A DNA stretch of 64,000 nt from Lachnospiraceae bacterium UBA7202 (GCA_002490705.1 DKUO01000037.1:45333-109332), one strand, 5' to 3'. Shown: positions 1-8,975, numbered from the stretch's first letter. The notes: generated by a model from the letters alone, not told the origin. Program-made: numbers and translations.

Positions 1-72
1 CTAAATTATACACTTTTAATAAAAATGTGGTATACTTTAAGCAGGCATTAATCTGTATTGGGGGATTCTTTT

Positions 73-756
73 ATGGAAGTTATTGTAGATAGAGAAAAAG
101 ACGGCGATATCGACAGCTGGAAAGAAGTACAGCTGATTTATAATTCCGCTTTGAAGCAGATATCCACGAAGCTGGAGATTTTAAACGACGAGTTTCAGCA
201 TGTGCACCGCTATAATCCGATCGAGCATATCAAGTGGCGCATTAAGACGCCGGAGAGCATTGTCAAGAAGCTGAAAAAGCACGGTTACGAGTCGACCATA
301 GATAATATGGTGCGCTATGTCAATGATATTGCGGGCATCCGTGTGATCTGCTCTTTCTCGTCTGATATTTATCAGATTGCGGAGATGATCAGCAATCAGA
401 GTGACATACGTGTCATTTCTGTCAAGGATTATATTGTGAACCCGAAGGCCAGCGGCTATAAGAGTTACCATATGTTGGTGACGGTGCCGGTATATCTCTC
501 GGACAGAATCGCTGACACGAAGGTGGAGATTCAGATCCGCACGGTAGCCATGGACTTTTGGGCCAGTCTGGAGCACAAGATTCATTACAAATTTGAGGGG
601 AATGCGCCGGAGCATATCAAAGAGCAGCTTGTGGAATGCGCGCAGATGGTTGCGGCGCTGGATGCCAGAATGATGTCCCTGAATGAGGAGATTTTACATA
701 TCGGACAGGAAGAGACAAAAGAAGTGATGCAGATTGAACAGGAAGAAGAGGACTGA
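73..756 (+). CDS. Small alarmone synthetase (GTP pyrophosphokinase, RelA/SpoT synthetase domain only)
   Basis: A 227-residue cytosolic protein that should transfer pyrophosphate from ATP to GTP/GDP to make (p)ppGpp. The synthetase domain spans about residues 45-175 and contains IKTPESIVKKL, DIAGIRVICSF, GYKSYHMLV and EIQIRTVAMDFWASLEHK, all hallmarks of the RelQ/RelP (YjbM/YwaC) class. There is no HD hydrolase, TGS or ACT domain, so it is a stand-alone synthetase. I start at ATG 73 because GGGGG at 60-64 is a well-placed ribosome site; an in-frame TTG at 58 lacks one. A -10 TATACT lies at 31-36. An acidic Glu-rich tail ends the protein, and a hairpin terminator overlaps the stop codon. RelQ versus RelP cannot be settled by eye. 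Confidence 0.92.
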   Translation: MEVIVDREKDGDIDSWKEVQLIYNSALKQISTKLEILNDEFQHVHRYNPIEHIKWRIKTPESIVKKLKKHGYESTIDNMVRYVNDIAGIRVICSFSSDIYQIAEMISNQSDIRVISVKDYIVNPKASGYKSYHMLVTVPVYLSDRIADTKVEIQIRTVAMDFWASLEHKIHYKFEGNAPEHIKEQLVECAQMVAALDARMMSLNEEILHIGQEETKEVMQIEQEEED

Positions 757-775
757 GAGGTCCTCTTCTTTGTTG
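743..775 (+). terminator. Intrinsic terminator overlapping the alarmone synthetase stop
   Basis: A perfect 11-bp stem (743-753 with 760-770) and 6-nt loop, followed by a T-rich stretch. The loop contains the TGA stop codon, so the 3' end of the gene is part of the terminator. Confidence 0.75.
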
Positions 776-1133
776 CTCTTATGTTGGAAAAATTTCCCTA
801 AGAATGAGGAGTGCCCAGGCACCTTTCGGCACCCGGGCTATTATGAAAAAATTTATCTATGTGTGTAATGACTACACGACATTTCGCTTGGCTTTCTATG
901 TATTTATTGTACTTGCAAAATATGAACAAAATATGAACAATATGTAAAGTTATAGTTAATATTTCTAAAAATATAAAAACAGGTGACAAAAAAATGTGCA
1001 AAATGCACAATAAATAAAGGGAAATGGGGCGGGATACTTTTCTTTATTGTCATAACGGCGGAAAAGTGATAAAATGCAGACATAGTTTTGCGGATTTTGT
1101 TACAGAAATGGGAAATAATAGGAGAATGAAAAT
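757..1133. other. Gene-free interval with hairpins and a sigma-A promoter
   Basis: About 375 AT-rich bases without a credible gene. Around 811-838 there is a GC-rich segment in which GTGCC can pair with either of two GGCAC copies. A small hairpin TGTGCA-AAA-TGCACA lies at 995-1009. A promoter TTGTCA (1047-1052), 17 bp, TAAAAT (1070-1075) points at the next gene, giving a leader of about 50 nt. No known riboswitch signature was recognised. Confidence 0.5.
1047..1075 (+). promoter_or_regulatory. Sigma-A promoter for the coiled-coil protein gene
   Basis: TTGTCA, 17-bp spacer, TAAAAT. Confidence 0.6.
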
Positions 1134-1634
1134 ATGGATACCTTTATAGATAAGCTGGCACAGAGAAAAAATGCACAGGAAATGATCCGGGCGAACTCCG
1201 CGGCGGAGGCAGCCAAGATGGAGCAGATGCAGAACCAATTAAAGGCTTACGATGAGATTATGCAGGAAGTTCGCCGTGTGAATCTCAAGACGGCTCAGAA
1301 TGTGGATAATATGCGCGGCCTGATTGCAAAGTGCATCGAGAAATTGGAGAGCATTAAGGTAGAGGAAAAGACAGGGGAAGATGTGGAAAAACAGCTTACC
1401 GCAGTCAAAGGCCTTTTAGAAGAGCGCCTCACCCAGACTGAGGATATTGTGCATAAGGAGAACGTGAAGGTTTACCGCAACGTGCAGGCGGCTTTTACGG
1501 AAGAGCTGGAAAAACAGAACCGTGTGGAGCAGGAGAGTCAGGCGGCAAAGGGGAAGGGGTCTTCCCCGCTTTTGATAGCTGTTCTGATCGGTGTGATTGT
1601 GGACATTGTGCTGAATCTGCTTCCTCTTTTATAG
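1134..1634 (+). CDS. Coiled-coil protein with C-terminal membrane anchor, unknown function
   Basis: 166 residues. About residues 1-140 are charged and helical with heptad-like spacing (for example AKMEQMQNQLKAYDEIM and LEERLTQTEDIVHKE), indicating a long coiled coil. After a Gly/Lys/Ser hinge, the last ~22 residues (LLIAVLIGVIVDIVLNLLPLL) form one hydrophobic helix with no charged tail, so it is probably tail-anchored with the coiled coil in the cytoplasm. AGGAG sits a few bases before ATG 1134. It has its own promoter and lies 33 bp before a cell-wall peptidase gene, so a role at the envelope is possible. I do not recognise a family. Confidence 0.75.
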   Translation: MDTFIDKLAQRKNAQEMIRANSAAEAAKMEQMQNQLKAYDEIMQEVRRVNLKTAQNVDNMRGLIAKCIEKLESIKVEEKTGEDVEKQLTAVKGLLEERLTQTEDIVHKENVKVYRNVQAAFTEELEKQNRVEQESQAAKGKGSSPLLIAVLIGVIVDIVLNLLPLL

Positions 1635-1667
1635 CTTACGAATTAAAGTTCTTCTGAGAAATCATAC

Positions 1668-3263
1668 GTGAAATATAGCATGAAAATATTGAGCAGACAT
1701 TATAAAAAAATGAAAATTGCATATATTAAGGTTGCGGTACTTGCTTGTGTGATCGCCGCCTTTTTCCTGCCCAATTTCCAGACTCTTGAAAGCGATGGGG
1801 ACAATATGTTTACCGTGTATTTAAACGGTATGCAGGTTGGCGTGATGGGTGATATCGGGGAAGTGGACGAATGCCTGATCGCCGCAAGAAAAAAGCTTGC
1901 GGGCAGCAGTGATGAGATGGTGCTTGCGGAGAGCGATTTGACATGGGAAGGGCAGGAGGTGCTCTGGGGAAAAATAGATGACAGAAATGTCATAATTTCC
2001 AACATGTTTAACGCCCTGAAGGGGAGTGTCAAGGAGACGCTGAACCGCTCTTACACAGTCAAGATTAATGAGTATACGGTTAATCTTGCGAGTACACAGG
2101 AAGTGCTTGCGCTTTTGCAGGCTTCTATCAAAAGATACGACGGCGGCAGCAACTATTATGCGGATCTGGTGCAGGATTCCAACAGAGAGCTCAACGTGCT
2201 GACAACGCAGGTTTACTCGGCGAAGGAACAGGAAGAAGAGGAAGCCGAGGCCGAAGCGGTTATGACCAGCGTGGGAATCAATGCGGCTTTAGACGAGATT
2301 TTTGCGGATATTGAGCCGGCTGTGGAGAAGGATTTTTCCGATTATGACCTGGGTCTTCTCGAATTGGATTTCGGGGACACGGTGGAGGTTGTGGAGTCCT
2401 ATTTACAGGACGAGGAATTGACGCCCCTAGATAAGGCGATTGAAGAGGTGACAAAGGATCAGGAGAAGGAACAGATTTACGAGGTGGTTGCGGGGGACAC
2501 GCTCTCCCAGATTGCCGAGAAAAACGAGATTCCCTTAGACCGTCTGATTGCCATGAACGATACCATAGAGGATGCAAATTCCGTGATCCGTGTGGGGGAC
2601 GAGCTTATTGTGACCGTGCCGGAACCGGAGCTCTCCGTGGAGCGCACGGAGCAGATGTATTATGAGGAAGATTACGAGGCGGAGATTATCTATGTAGATA
2701 ACGACGATTGGTATACCAACCAGACGCAGACGCTGCAGGAACCTTCTGCCGGGCACCGCAAGGTGGTGGCGGATGTGTCCTATCGCAATAACGAGGAAGT
2801 AAGCAGGGAGATCTTAAAGGAGGAGATCACTTATGCGGCTGTGCCCAAAATTGTGGAGCGCGGTACGAAGATTCCTCCGACCTATATCAAACCGATTTCC
2901 GGAGGCAGACTTTCTTCCGGCTTCGGCAGGCGGAAAGCGCCTACCAGAAGAGCCAGCACCTATCATAAAGGGGTGGACTGGGCTACGCCGGTAGGTACGG
3001 CGGTGATGGCCTCCTGTACGGGAACGGTCACAAGGGCCGGCTGGGGAAGCGGTTACGGGTATGTGGTCTATATCAATCATGAGGATGGCAGACAGACCCG
3101 CTACGGACACTTGAGCAAGGTGCTGGTAAAACAGGGCCAGACGGTGACGCAGGGGCAGAAGATTGCCCTGAGCGGAAATACGGGTGTCAGCACAGGCCCG
3201 CATATTCATTTCGAGATCCTCATAAACGGTACGCAGGTGAATCCGTTTGACTATTTGAATTAG
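1668..3263 (+). CDS. Membrane-anchored M23 endopeptidase with LysM and G5 domains
   Basis: 531 residues; predicted to cut peptidoglycan cross-bridges outside the membrane. Order: short basic N-terminus; one membrane helix (about 20-36); a ~230-residue extracellular region; LysM about 271-315 (YEVVAGDTLSQIAEKN); a G5-like module about 320-400; M23 domain about 410-531. The zinc-site pattern is present: H433 and D437 in HKGVDW, then H512 and H514 in GPHIHFE. An acidic Glu/Ala run lies near residues 186-196. The start is uncertain: GTG 1668 is the longest option, ATG 1680 removes four residues, and neither has a strong ribosome site. It may be co-transcribed with the coiled-coil gene upstream. 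The intact metal site suggests an active enzyme. Confidence 0.9.
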   Translation: MKYSMKILSRHYKKMKIAYIKVAVLACVIAAFFLPNFQTLESDGDNMFTVYLNGMQVGVMGDIGEVDECLIAARKKLAGSSDEMVLAESDLTWEGQEVLWGKIDDRNVIISNMFNALKGSVKETLNRSYTVKINEYTVNLASTQEVLALLQASIKRYDGGSNYYADLVQDSNRELNVLTTQVYSAKEQEEEEAEAEAVMTSVGINAALDEIFADIEPAVEKDFSDYDLGLLELDFGDTVEVVESYLQDEELTPLDKAIEEVTKDQEKEQIYEVVAGDTLSQIAEKNEIPLDRLIAMNDTIEDANSVIRVGDELIVTVPEPELSVERTEQMYYEEDYEAEIIYVDNDDWYTNQTQTLQEPSAGHRKVVADVSYRNNEEVSREILKEEITYAAVPKIVERGTKIPPTYIKPISGGRLSSGFGRRKAPTRRASTYHKGVDWATPVGTAVMASCTGTVTRAGWGSGYGYVVYINHEDGRQTRYGHLSKVLVKQGQTVTQGQKIALSGNTGVSTGPHIHFEILINGTQVNPFDYLN

Positions 3264-3298
3264 CGGCTTTGCAAATGCGGCTGAACGTGTGTGCGGGG

Positions 3299-3326
3299 TT
3301 TACAAACCTCCAAAATCTGGTATACT
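3299..3326 (+). promoter_or_regulatory. Sigma-A promoter for murA
   Basis: TTTACA (3299-3304), 16-bp spacer, TATACT (3321-3326), about 50 bp before the murA start. Confidence 0.6.
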
Positions 3327-3375
3327 GTATTTTAATGTTTGAGTTTTTTCGATTGAGAAAGGCAAGTAAACATAC

Positions 3376-4668
3376 ATGGAACAATATGCGATTAAAGGTG
3401 GGAATCCGTTAGTCGGCGAGGTGGAGATCGGCGGTGCGAAGAATGCGGCGCTGGCGATTCTGGCGGCCGCCATTATGACGGATGAAACCGTATTGATAGA
3501 GAACGTGCCTGACGTCAGGGATACCAACGTTATGATGCAGGCGATGGAAAGTATTGGCGTGGTGATCCAGCATATCGACAGACATACGGTGAAGATCAAC
3601 GCCTCACAGGTCCACGATCTGGTGATCGAGGACGACTATATCAAAAAGATCAGGGCTTCCTACTATTTGCTGGGAGCGCTTTTGGGCAAATACAACAAGG
3701 CGGAGGTTGCGCTTCCGGGCGGCTGCAACATTGGGCTGCGGCCCATCGACCAGCATATCAAAGGTTTTCGGGCATTGGGTGCGGACGTCAGGATTGAGCA
3801 TGGCCTGATTATCACGGAAGCAACGAAGCTGAAGGGCAGCCATATCTATATGGACGTGGTGACCGTGGGGGCCACCATGAATGTGATGATGGCGGCGGTT
3901 ATGGCCGAGGGCAAAACCGTAATCGAAAATGCGGCGAAGGAGCCCCATGTCGTTGACCTTGCGAACTTCTTAAACAGCATGGGGGCGAATATCAAAGGCG
4001 CGGGGACGGATGTGATTCGGATCAAAGGCGTGTCCAAGCTGCACGGAACGGAATACGGCATTATTCCCGATCAGATTGAGGCGGGTACTTTTATGTTTGC
4101 GGCGGCGGTGACGAAGGGCGACGTGACGGTAAAAAATGTGATCCCGAAGCACTTGGAGTCCATCAGCGCGAAGCTTTTGGAGATCGGCTGTGAGATTGAG
4201 GAGTCCGACGACGCGGTGCGTGTGGTGGCAGCTAAGCCCTTGGGACATACCCATGTGAAGACGCTGCCTTATCCCGGATTTCCTACGGATATGCAGCCGC
4301 AGATTACCGTGGCATTGGGCCTTTCCGCAGGGACAAGCATTGTGACGGAGAGCATCTTTGAAAATCGTTTCAAATATGTGGATGAGCTCACCTGTATGGG
4401 GGCCAATATTAAAGTGGAGAGCAATACCGCGATTATTGACGGCGTACCCAAATATACCGGGGCGAGCATTACGGCTCCGGATTTGAGGGCGGGGGCCGCT
4501 CTTGTCATTGCCGCGCTTGCGGCGGACGGGATCAGCACGGTGGATGATATCAAGTATATCCAGCGCGGCTACGAGGACTTTCATTTGAAGTTGCAGAGTC
4601 TCGGCGCGCAGATCGATCTGGTGACCACCGAGCGGGAATTACAGAAGTTTAAACTGAAAGTCAGTTGA
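3376..4668 (+). CDS. murA: UDP-N-acetylglucosamine 1-carboxyvinyltransferase
   Basis: 430 residues, normal MurA length. It catalyses the first committed step of peptidoglycan precursor synthesis, adding enolpyruvate from phosphoenolpyruvate to UDP-GlcNAc in the cytosol. Visible signatures: K22-N23 in GGAKNAAL near the N-terminus and the mobile-loop motif GGCNIGLRP with catalytic Cys117. Cys at this place predicts fosfomycin sensitivity by family knowledge. Further conserved segments are DQIEAGTFM and PGFPTDMQP. Clostridia often carry two paralogues (MurA1/MurA2) and I cannot tell which this is. The ribosome site before ATG 3376 is weak (AAAGG about 14 nt away). Its own promoter separates it from the peptidase gene upstream. 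Confidence 0.95.
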   Translation: MEQYAIKGGNPLVGEVEIGGAKNAALAILAAAIMTDETVLIENVPDVRDTNVMMQAMESIGVVIQHIDRHTVKINASQVHDLVIEDDYIKKIRASYYLLGALLGKYNKAEVALPGGCNIGLRPIDQHIKGFRALGADVRIEHGLIITEATKLKGSHIYMDVVTVGATMNVMMAAVMAEGKTVIENAAKEPHVVDLANFLNSMGANIKGAGTDVIRIKGVSKLHGTEYGIIPDQIEAGTFMFAAAVTKGDVTVKNVIPKHLESISAKLLEIGCEIEESDDAVRVVAAKPLGHTHVKTLPYPGFPTDMQPQITVALGLSAGTSIVTESIFENRFKYVDELTCMGANIKVESNTAIIDGVPKYTGASITAPDLRAGAALVIAALAADGISTVDDIKYIQRGYEDFHLKLQSLGAQIDLVTTERELQKFKLKVS

Positions 4669-4770
4669 CGGGAATATATGAAAATCAGGTATTGACATGC
4701 GCTATGTATAGGTGTATGGTAATGTACAGATAAGAAATGCAGGCAGAAAATTTCATATTGTGATATCTTT

Positions 4771-4938
4771 CTCTTATTCAGAGTGGTGGAGATACATAGG
4801 ATCGATGAAGCCACGGCAACCCCTGATAGGAAGGTGCCAACCTGAGCGAGACCGTGAGAGCGGTACAGATCGAACAATAAGAGGATTTGATGCAGCATGT
4901 CGGGTCCGCTTATTTCAAGAGAAATAAGAGGACTTTTT
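4771..4938 (+). promoter_or_regulatory. SAM-I (S-box) riboswitch with terminator expression platform, metK leader
   Basis: The aptamer runs from 4771 to about 4884. P1 pairs 4771-4778 (CTCTTATT) with 4876-4883 (AATAAGAG). The conserved core is visible as GAGTGGTGGAG, GATGAAGCCACGGCAACC and AAGGTGCCAACC. The terminator is the hairpin 4909-4916/4921-4928 (CTTATTTC-AAGA-GAAATAAG), extended by TCC/GGA and followed by CTTTTT. The 3' strand of P1 (AATAAG) can instead pair with CTTATT of the terminator, which is the antiterminator. SAM binding should therefore stabilise P1, free the terminator and switch metK off. By family knowledge this is feedback control of SAM synthesis. Confidence 0.95.
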
Positions 4939-4965
4939 CAATTAAAAAAACAAAGGAGAGGAAAA

Positions 4966-6147
4966 ATGGAAAAAAGACTATTTACATCCGAATCGGTAAC
5001 CGAAGGGCATCCCGACAAAGTCTGTGACGCAATTTCAGACGCTATTCTGGACGCCTGCATGGAGAAGGACCCCATGAGCCGCGTAGCCTGTGAGACGGCG
5101 GTTTGTACGGGATTTGTACTGGTGACCGGCGAGATTACCACAAACGCCTATGTGGATATGCAGAAGGTAGTGCGTGACACGGTGAGAGAGATCGGCTATA
5201 CCAAATCCGAGTATGGTTTCGACGCAAATACCTGCGCGGTATTTGTGGCGATTGACGAGCAGTCCGCAGATATTGCTATGGGCGTTGACAAGGCGTTGGA
5301 AGCGAAAAAGGGCGAGCAGAAAGATGATCTTGACACAGGCGCGGGCGATCAGGGTATGATGTTCGGTTATGCCACCAACGAGACAGAGGAGTACATGCCC
5401 TATCCCATCGACCTTGCCCACAAACTGGCGTTACAGCTTACCAAAGTCCGCAAGGACGGCACCCTCAAGTATTTGAGACCCGACGGCAAGAGTCAGGTGT
5501 CTGTGGAGTATGACGAGAACGGCAAGCCGGTCCGCCTGGAAGCGGTTGTGCTTTCTACCCAGCACGACGAGGATGTGACGCAGGAGCAGATTCACGAGGA
5601 TATCAAGAAATATGTGTTTGACCCGGTTCTCCCGAAGGAGCTGGTGGACGACAAGACCAAGTTTTTCATCAATCCCACGGGACGTTTTGTAATCGGCGGC
5701 CCTCACGGCGATGCCGGTCTGACAGGCCGTAAGATTATTGTAGATACCTACGGCGGCTATGCCCGTCACGGCGGCGGCGCGTTTTCCGGTAAGGACTGCA
5801 CAAAGGTGGACCGTTCCGCAGCTTACGCGGCCCGCTATGTGGCGAAGAATATCGTTGCGGCAGGCATTGCGGACAAGTGCGAGATCCAGCTCTCCTATGC
5901 GATTGGCGTGGCGCAGCCTACTTCCATCATGGTAGACACCTTTGGCACAGGAAAGATTGCCGACGACAAGCTGGTGGAGATCGTGCGCGAGAACTTTGAC
6001 TTAAGGCCCGCAGGCATCATCAAGATGCTTGACCTTCGCCGTCCGATCTACAAGCAAACGGCGGCTTACGGACACTTTGGCCGCAACGATCTGGATCTGC
6101 CCTGGGAGAAGCTTGACAAGGTGGATGCGCTCAAGAAATATCTGTAA
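4966..6147 (+). CDS. metK: S-adenosylmethionine synthetase
   Basis: 393 residues; makes SAM from methionine and ATP in the cytosol. Motifs: GHPDK near residue 15, GAGDQGMMFGYA (methionine/ATP site), GGGAFSGKDCTKVDRSAAY (phosphate-binding loop) and DLRRPIYKQTAAYGHFGR at the C-terminus. I start at ATG 4966, behind AAAGGAGAGG; upstream in-frame codons lie inside the riboswitch terminator and cannot be the start. The gene is alone, between the S-box leader and a strong terminator, and is expected to be controlled by SAM level. Nothing unusual in length or motifs. Confidence 0.97.
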   Translation: MEKRLFTSESVTEGHPDKVCDAISDAILDACMEKDPMSRVACETAVCTGFVLVTGEITTNAYVDMQKVVRDTVREIGYTKSEYGFDANTCAVFVAIDEQSADIAMGVDKALEAKKGEQKDDLDTGAGDQGMMFGYATNETEEYMPYPIDLAHKLALQLTKVRKDGTLKYLRPDGKSQVSVEYDENGKPVRLEAVVLSTQHDEDVTQEQIHEDIKKYVFDPVLPKELVDDKTKFFINPTGRFVIGGPHGDAGLTGRKIIVDTYGGYARHGGGAFSGKDCTKVDRSAAYAARYVAKNIVAAGIADKCEIQLSYAIGVAQPTSIMVDTFGTGKIADDKLVEIVRENFDLRPAGIIKMLDLRRPIYKQTAAYGHFGRNDLDLPWEKLDKVDALKKYL

Positions 6148-6181
6148 AGCATACATGACATTTGCGTCATAAAATTAGAAC

Positions 6182-6215
6182 AAAAGCCCCTGCATCGGTG
6201 AGATGCGGGGCTTTT
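6182..6215 (+). terminator. Intrinsic terminator of metK
   Basis: Stem of about 14 bp with one bulged T (AAAAGCCCC-T-GCATC against GATGCGGGGCTTTT), 5-nt loop, ending in the T run of the stem itself. Confidence 0.85.
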
Positions 6216-6249
6216 ATGATGTAACATGTTCCAAAAGGAGGAGATCAGC

Positions 6250-6738
6250 ATGGCGATTGAGAGAGTAAAAGCATATTTTAAACAGTATGGAATAGAAGAA
6301 AAGATTCGGGAGTTTACTGTGTCCAGCGCTACTGTGGAACTGGCTGCGGCAGCCCTTTCCTGTGAGCCGGCGAGAATAGCGAAAACACTGTCATTCATGG
6401 TGGACGGCAAGGCTCTTTTGGTGGTGGCGGCAGGGGATGTGAAGATTGACAATCACAAGTACAAGGAGCAGTTTCACACGAAGGCAAAGATGCTTACACC
6501 GGAGGAGGTGGAGACGCTTGTGGGACATGCTGTGGGCGGCGTTTGTCCGTTTGCCGTAAACGAGGGCGTGAAAGTGTATCTGGATGTGTCGCTGAAACGC
6601 TTTGAGACAGTATTTCCTGCCTGTGGCAGCTCCAACAGTGCAATTGAATTGACGATACCGGAACTGGAGAAATATTCCGGCTGTGCGGGCTGGGTGGATG
6701 TTGGAAAAGGCTATGAACAAAATATGTCCGAAAAATGA
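6250..6738 (+). CDS. YbaK/EbsC-family aminoacyl-tRNA deacylase
   Basis: 162 residues, a single YbaK/aminoacyl-tRNA editing domain (PF04073 type). Relatives hydrolyse mischarged tRNAs such as Cys-tRNA(Pro) or Ala-tRNA(Pro). The conserved lysine is K45 in ARIAKTLSF; GGVCPFAVNEGVKVYLDVSL and FPACGSSNSAIELT match the family core. ATG 6250 is chosen because GGAGG precedes it; ATG 6226 would overlap that site. The substrate cannot be told from sequence. It is downstream of the metK terminator with no obvious operon partner. Confidence 0.88.
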   Translation: MAIERVKAYFKQYGIEEKIREFTVSSATVELAAAALSCEPARIAKTLSFMVDGKALLVVAAGDVKIDNHKYKEQFHTKAKMLTPEEVETLVGHAVGGVCPFAVNEGVKVYLDVSLKRFETVFPACGSSNSAIELTIPELEKYSGCAGWVDVGKGYEQNMSEK

Positions 6739-6822
6739 CGAATTATACCAAACCCGTTTTTGGCGTGTCCCCTTTTTGTTATAGTGAAAAAGCAAAAGAT
6801 TTTCAAAAAGGAGACATTGTAA

Positions 6823-7884
6823 ATGAAACAATTAGTTGGAATAAGCAGGAGGGGAGACTTACAGGAAGCGCTCAGAGAGGGAAAGATAACCTCTCCGGCG
6901 CTTCTTGTGCTGCTGTCGAATGCAGACAGGTTTGAGGAACATGTGGCGCAGCTTGAGGCCGCTTTTCCCGGCGTGCCCAGTATCGGATGTATCGGCATGA
7001 GCTATCAGGATCAGGTGATCGAAAAGGGGGTTATGGTAGTCGCCTATACAGAGGGTATTACAGCTACAGCCAATGTAATGGAACAGGTATCCCGTATGCC
7101 GGTCAAGTACATAGGGCGGCTGCAGCGGGATCTGGAGCAGGTGAAGCCCTCCTCCCAGAATACCGTATGTATCAATTTCTGTTCTGGAAACGACGCCTGC
7201 GTTCTGACTACCATGTACAGCGTTCTGAAAAGAAAAGGGGTTTCCATGATAGGCGGTACCGGCGACGTCGGAAAGCTTTCCGCAAACGGGAAAATTTATG
7301 AGGACGCCTCCGTCTACGCTATCGTTAAAAATAATGCAGGTAAAGTAAAAATATATAAGGAAAATATTTATCAGCCAAGCGGGGATTACAGGCTGATTGC
7401 CTCAAAGACGAAGAAGGCTGATTATCTCATCGGCGAACTGAACGGCAAACCGGCGAAGCAGGTGTATACAGAGCTGCTACAGATTGATGAAAAGGATATA
7501 GAAAGCCAGACCTTCAAGAATCCTTTCGGTAAAATAACGGGAAACGATACGAGCATTGTCGCAGTAAAAAGCACAATAGGAAACGCCCTTACCTGTTTCA
7601 TGGCCGTCAATGATTCGGATGTGCTGACGATTCTTGAGGCGAAGGATACGTTTCGGATTGTGGGAGAGACCGTCTCGCAGATCAAAAAGGATTTTGCACA
7701 TGTGTCGGCGATTTTTTCCGTAAACTGCCTGTTCCGGTATCTGTACTTCCAGCAAAACGGCGAGTTACAGAAGTATCTGGATACCATGGGCACACTTGGG
7801 AACCATGTGGGATTTTTTGGCTATGGGGAACATTATAACGACCAGTTCCTGAATCAGACCATGACCTGTGTTGTATTTGAATAG
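6823..7884 (+). CDS. FIST-domain sensory protein
   Basis: 353 residues without signal peptide or membrane helix. It fits FIST_N plus FIST_C, a ligand-sensing module found in signalling proteins and proposed to bind amino acids or other small molecules. Features include SIGCIGMSYQDQVIEKGVMVVAY near residues 55-75 (in parts), a Gly-rich MIGGTGDVGKLSANG at about 140-155, and GNHVGFFGYGEHYND near the C-terminus, typical of FIST_C. Ribosome site AAGGAG at 6808-6813. It ends 15 bp before a soluble methyl-accepting transducer, with which it is almost certainly co-transcribed; the two look like sensor and signalling halves. The ligand is unknown. Confidence 0.82.
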   Translation: MKQLVGISRRGDLQEALREGKITSPALLVLLSNADRFEEHVAQLEAAFPGVPSIGCIGMSYQDQVIEKGVMVVAYTEGITATANVMEQVSRMPVKYIGRLQRDLEQVKPSSQNTVCINFCSGNDACVLTTMYSVLKRKGVSMIGGTGDVGKLSANGKIYEDASVYAIVKNNAGKVKIYKENIYQPSGDYRLIASKTKKADYLIGELNGKPAKQVYTELLQIDEKDIESQTFKNPFGKITGNDTSIVAVKSTIGNALTCFMAVNDSDVLTILEAKDTFRIVGETVSQIKKDFAHVSAIFSVNCLFRYLYFQQNGELQKYLDTMGTLGNHVGFFGYGEHYNDQFLNQTMTCVVFE

Positions 7885-7899
7885 TGGAAAAGGAGAGAT

Positions 7900-8865
7900 A
7901 TGTCGATGTTTAATTGGAAATCAAGAGCGGAGAAAAGTGTTGTAGAGCAGACGGCACGTACAGTACAAAAGCCGGACTATTATCCTGTCATACATGCGGT
8001 GCAAAACATAGAGGAATATCGTCAGCAGATTCTTTTGAAAGAGATTGACTCCTTACAGGGGCTGGGTGAAATCAGAAGCTCCTTTGACGATGTGCTGGAA
8101 AGGGAAAGGGTGATGAAAGAGCAGCTGGATCTCTTTCAGGACCGTTTCCTTCATGTGGGGGAGATTTCGGAACAGTTCGGGACTGTAAAGCAGCACATAG
8201 ACGAATCAGTTGAGGTGGCACAGCGGCAGATAGACGGTTTGAAGGAAAGCTCAAACCAGGTACAGAAATATTTCGATGAAATACAGGAAACCTTTATGAG
8301 CTTCCAGACAGCCGTGCAGAATATCAAACAGTGTATGGAGGAGATTGTCTCCGTGGCGAACCAGACCAATCTGCTTGCCCTTAACGCTTCCATTGAAGCG
8401 GCCAGAGCCGGAGAGCAGGGAAGAGGTTTCTCGGTTGTGGCGGAGGAGGTCAAGAAGCTTGCCGATGGGATCAAGGTACTTGTGGGTATGGTGGATGCCA
8501 GTATCAATGATGTGGAAACCGGTACGGAGAAGCTGAATAACAGCATCGGCGTTTCCAGGGATGCGCTGGAAAAGAGCCTTTTGGAAGTGGACGCCACCTA
8601 TGACGTATTCGGCAATATCATCACCGTGGCGGAGGGCGCTACGGAAGTGCAGTCCCGCATCGGAGAAGCCATTGCGGTGTCCGAAAATGATTTTGAGGAT
8701 GTGAATCAAACCTTTATGAATAACCAGCAGCAGTATCAGAAGGTGACCGGCTATATTAACAAGGCGAACGAGCTTGGTACGGCAAAAAGCGCTCTGTTCA
8801 GCTCCATGGATCATATGCTCTGTCAGATTGAGCCTATGATAGAGGAGATGGAGAGGGCCCGGTAA
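7900..8865 (+). CDS. Soluble methyl-accepting chemotaxis-type transducer
   Basis: 321 residues, no membrane helix and no HAMP. The N-terminal ~60 residues have no recognised sensor domain. The signalling hairpin tip is clear at about residues 150-185, in SVANQTNLLALNASIEAARAG followed by GRGFSVVAEEVKKLAD (shown in parts), which contacts CheA/CheW. Flanking segments are long helices. AGGAGAG precedes ATG 7900. With the FIST protein 15 bp upstream it forms a two-gene cytoplasmic sensory unit; its likely partners are the CheA/CheW encoded at 39-41.7 kb. The second half is shorter than in membrane MCPs, so methylation sites may be few. Confidence 0.88.
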   Translation: MSMFNWKSRAEKSVVEQTARTVQKPDYYPVIHAVQNIEEYRQQILLKEIDSLQGLGEIRSSFDDVLERERVMKEQLDLFQDRFLHVGEISEQFGTVKQHIDESVEVAQRQIDGLKESSNQVQKYFDEIQETFMSFQTAVQNIKQCMEEIVSVANQTNLLALNASIEAARAGEQGRGFSVVAEEVKKLADGIKVLVGMVDASINDVETGTEKLNNSIGVSRDALEKSLLEVDATYDVFGNIITVAEGATEVQSRIGEAIAVSENDFEDVNQTFMNNQQQYQKVTGYINKANELGTAKSALFSSMDHMLCQIEPMIEEMERAR

Positions 8866-8883
8866 ATCTGGCGTAGGAGGGGT

Positions 8884-8912
8884 TTGACTGATTCTTTCCC
8901 AGAGTCTATAAT
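8884..8912 (+). promoter_or_regulatory. Sigma-A promoter for dnaE
   Basis: TTGACT (8884-8889), 17-bp spacer, perfect TATAAT (8907-8912), about 60 bp before the dnaE start. Confidence 0.7.
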
Positions 8913-8975
8913 AATAAAGACGGCAAATCACTGAAAAACCGGAGTGATCCGGCGGATTTTGGGAAGGATAGAGGC

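Noticed and set aside
811..838. GC-rich hairpin considered as a c-di-GMP or other riboswitch
   Set aside because: It lacks the conserved core of any class I know, and it is 300 bp from the next gene with a promoter in between.
1134..1634. Considered as a phage-shock or TelA-like protein
   Set aside because: Coiled coil plus tail anchor is too generic; no family motif is present.
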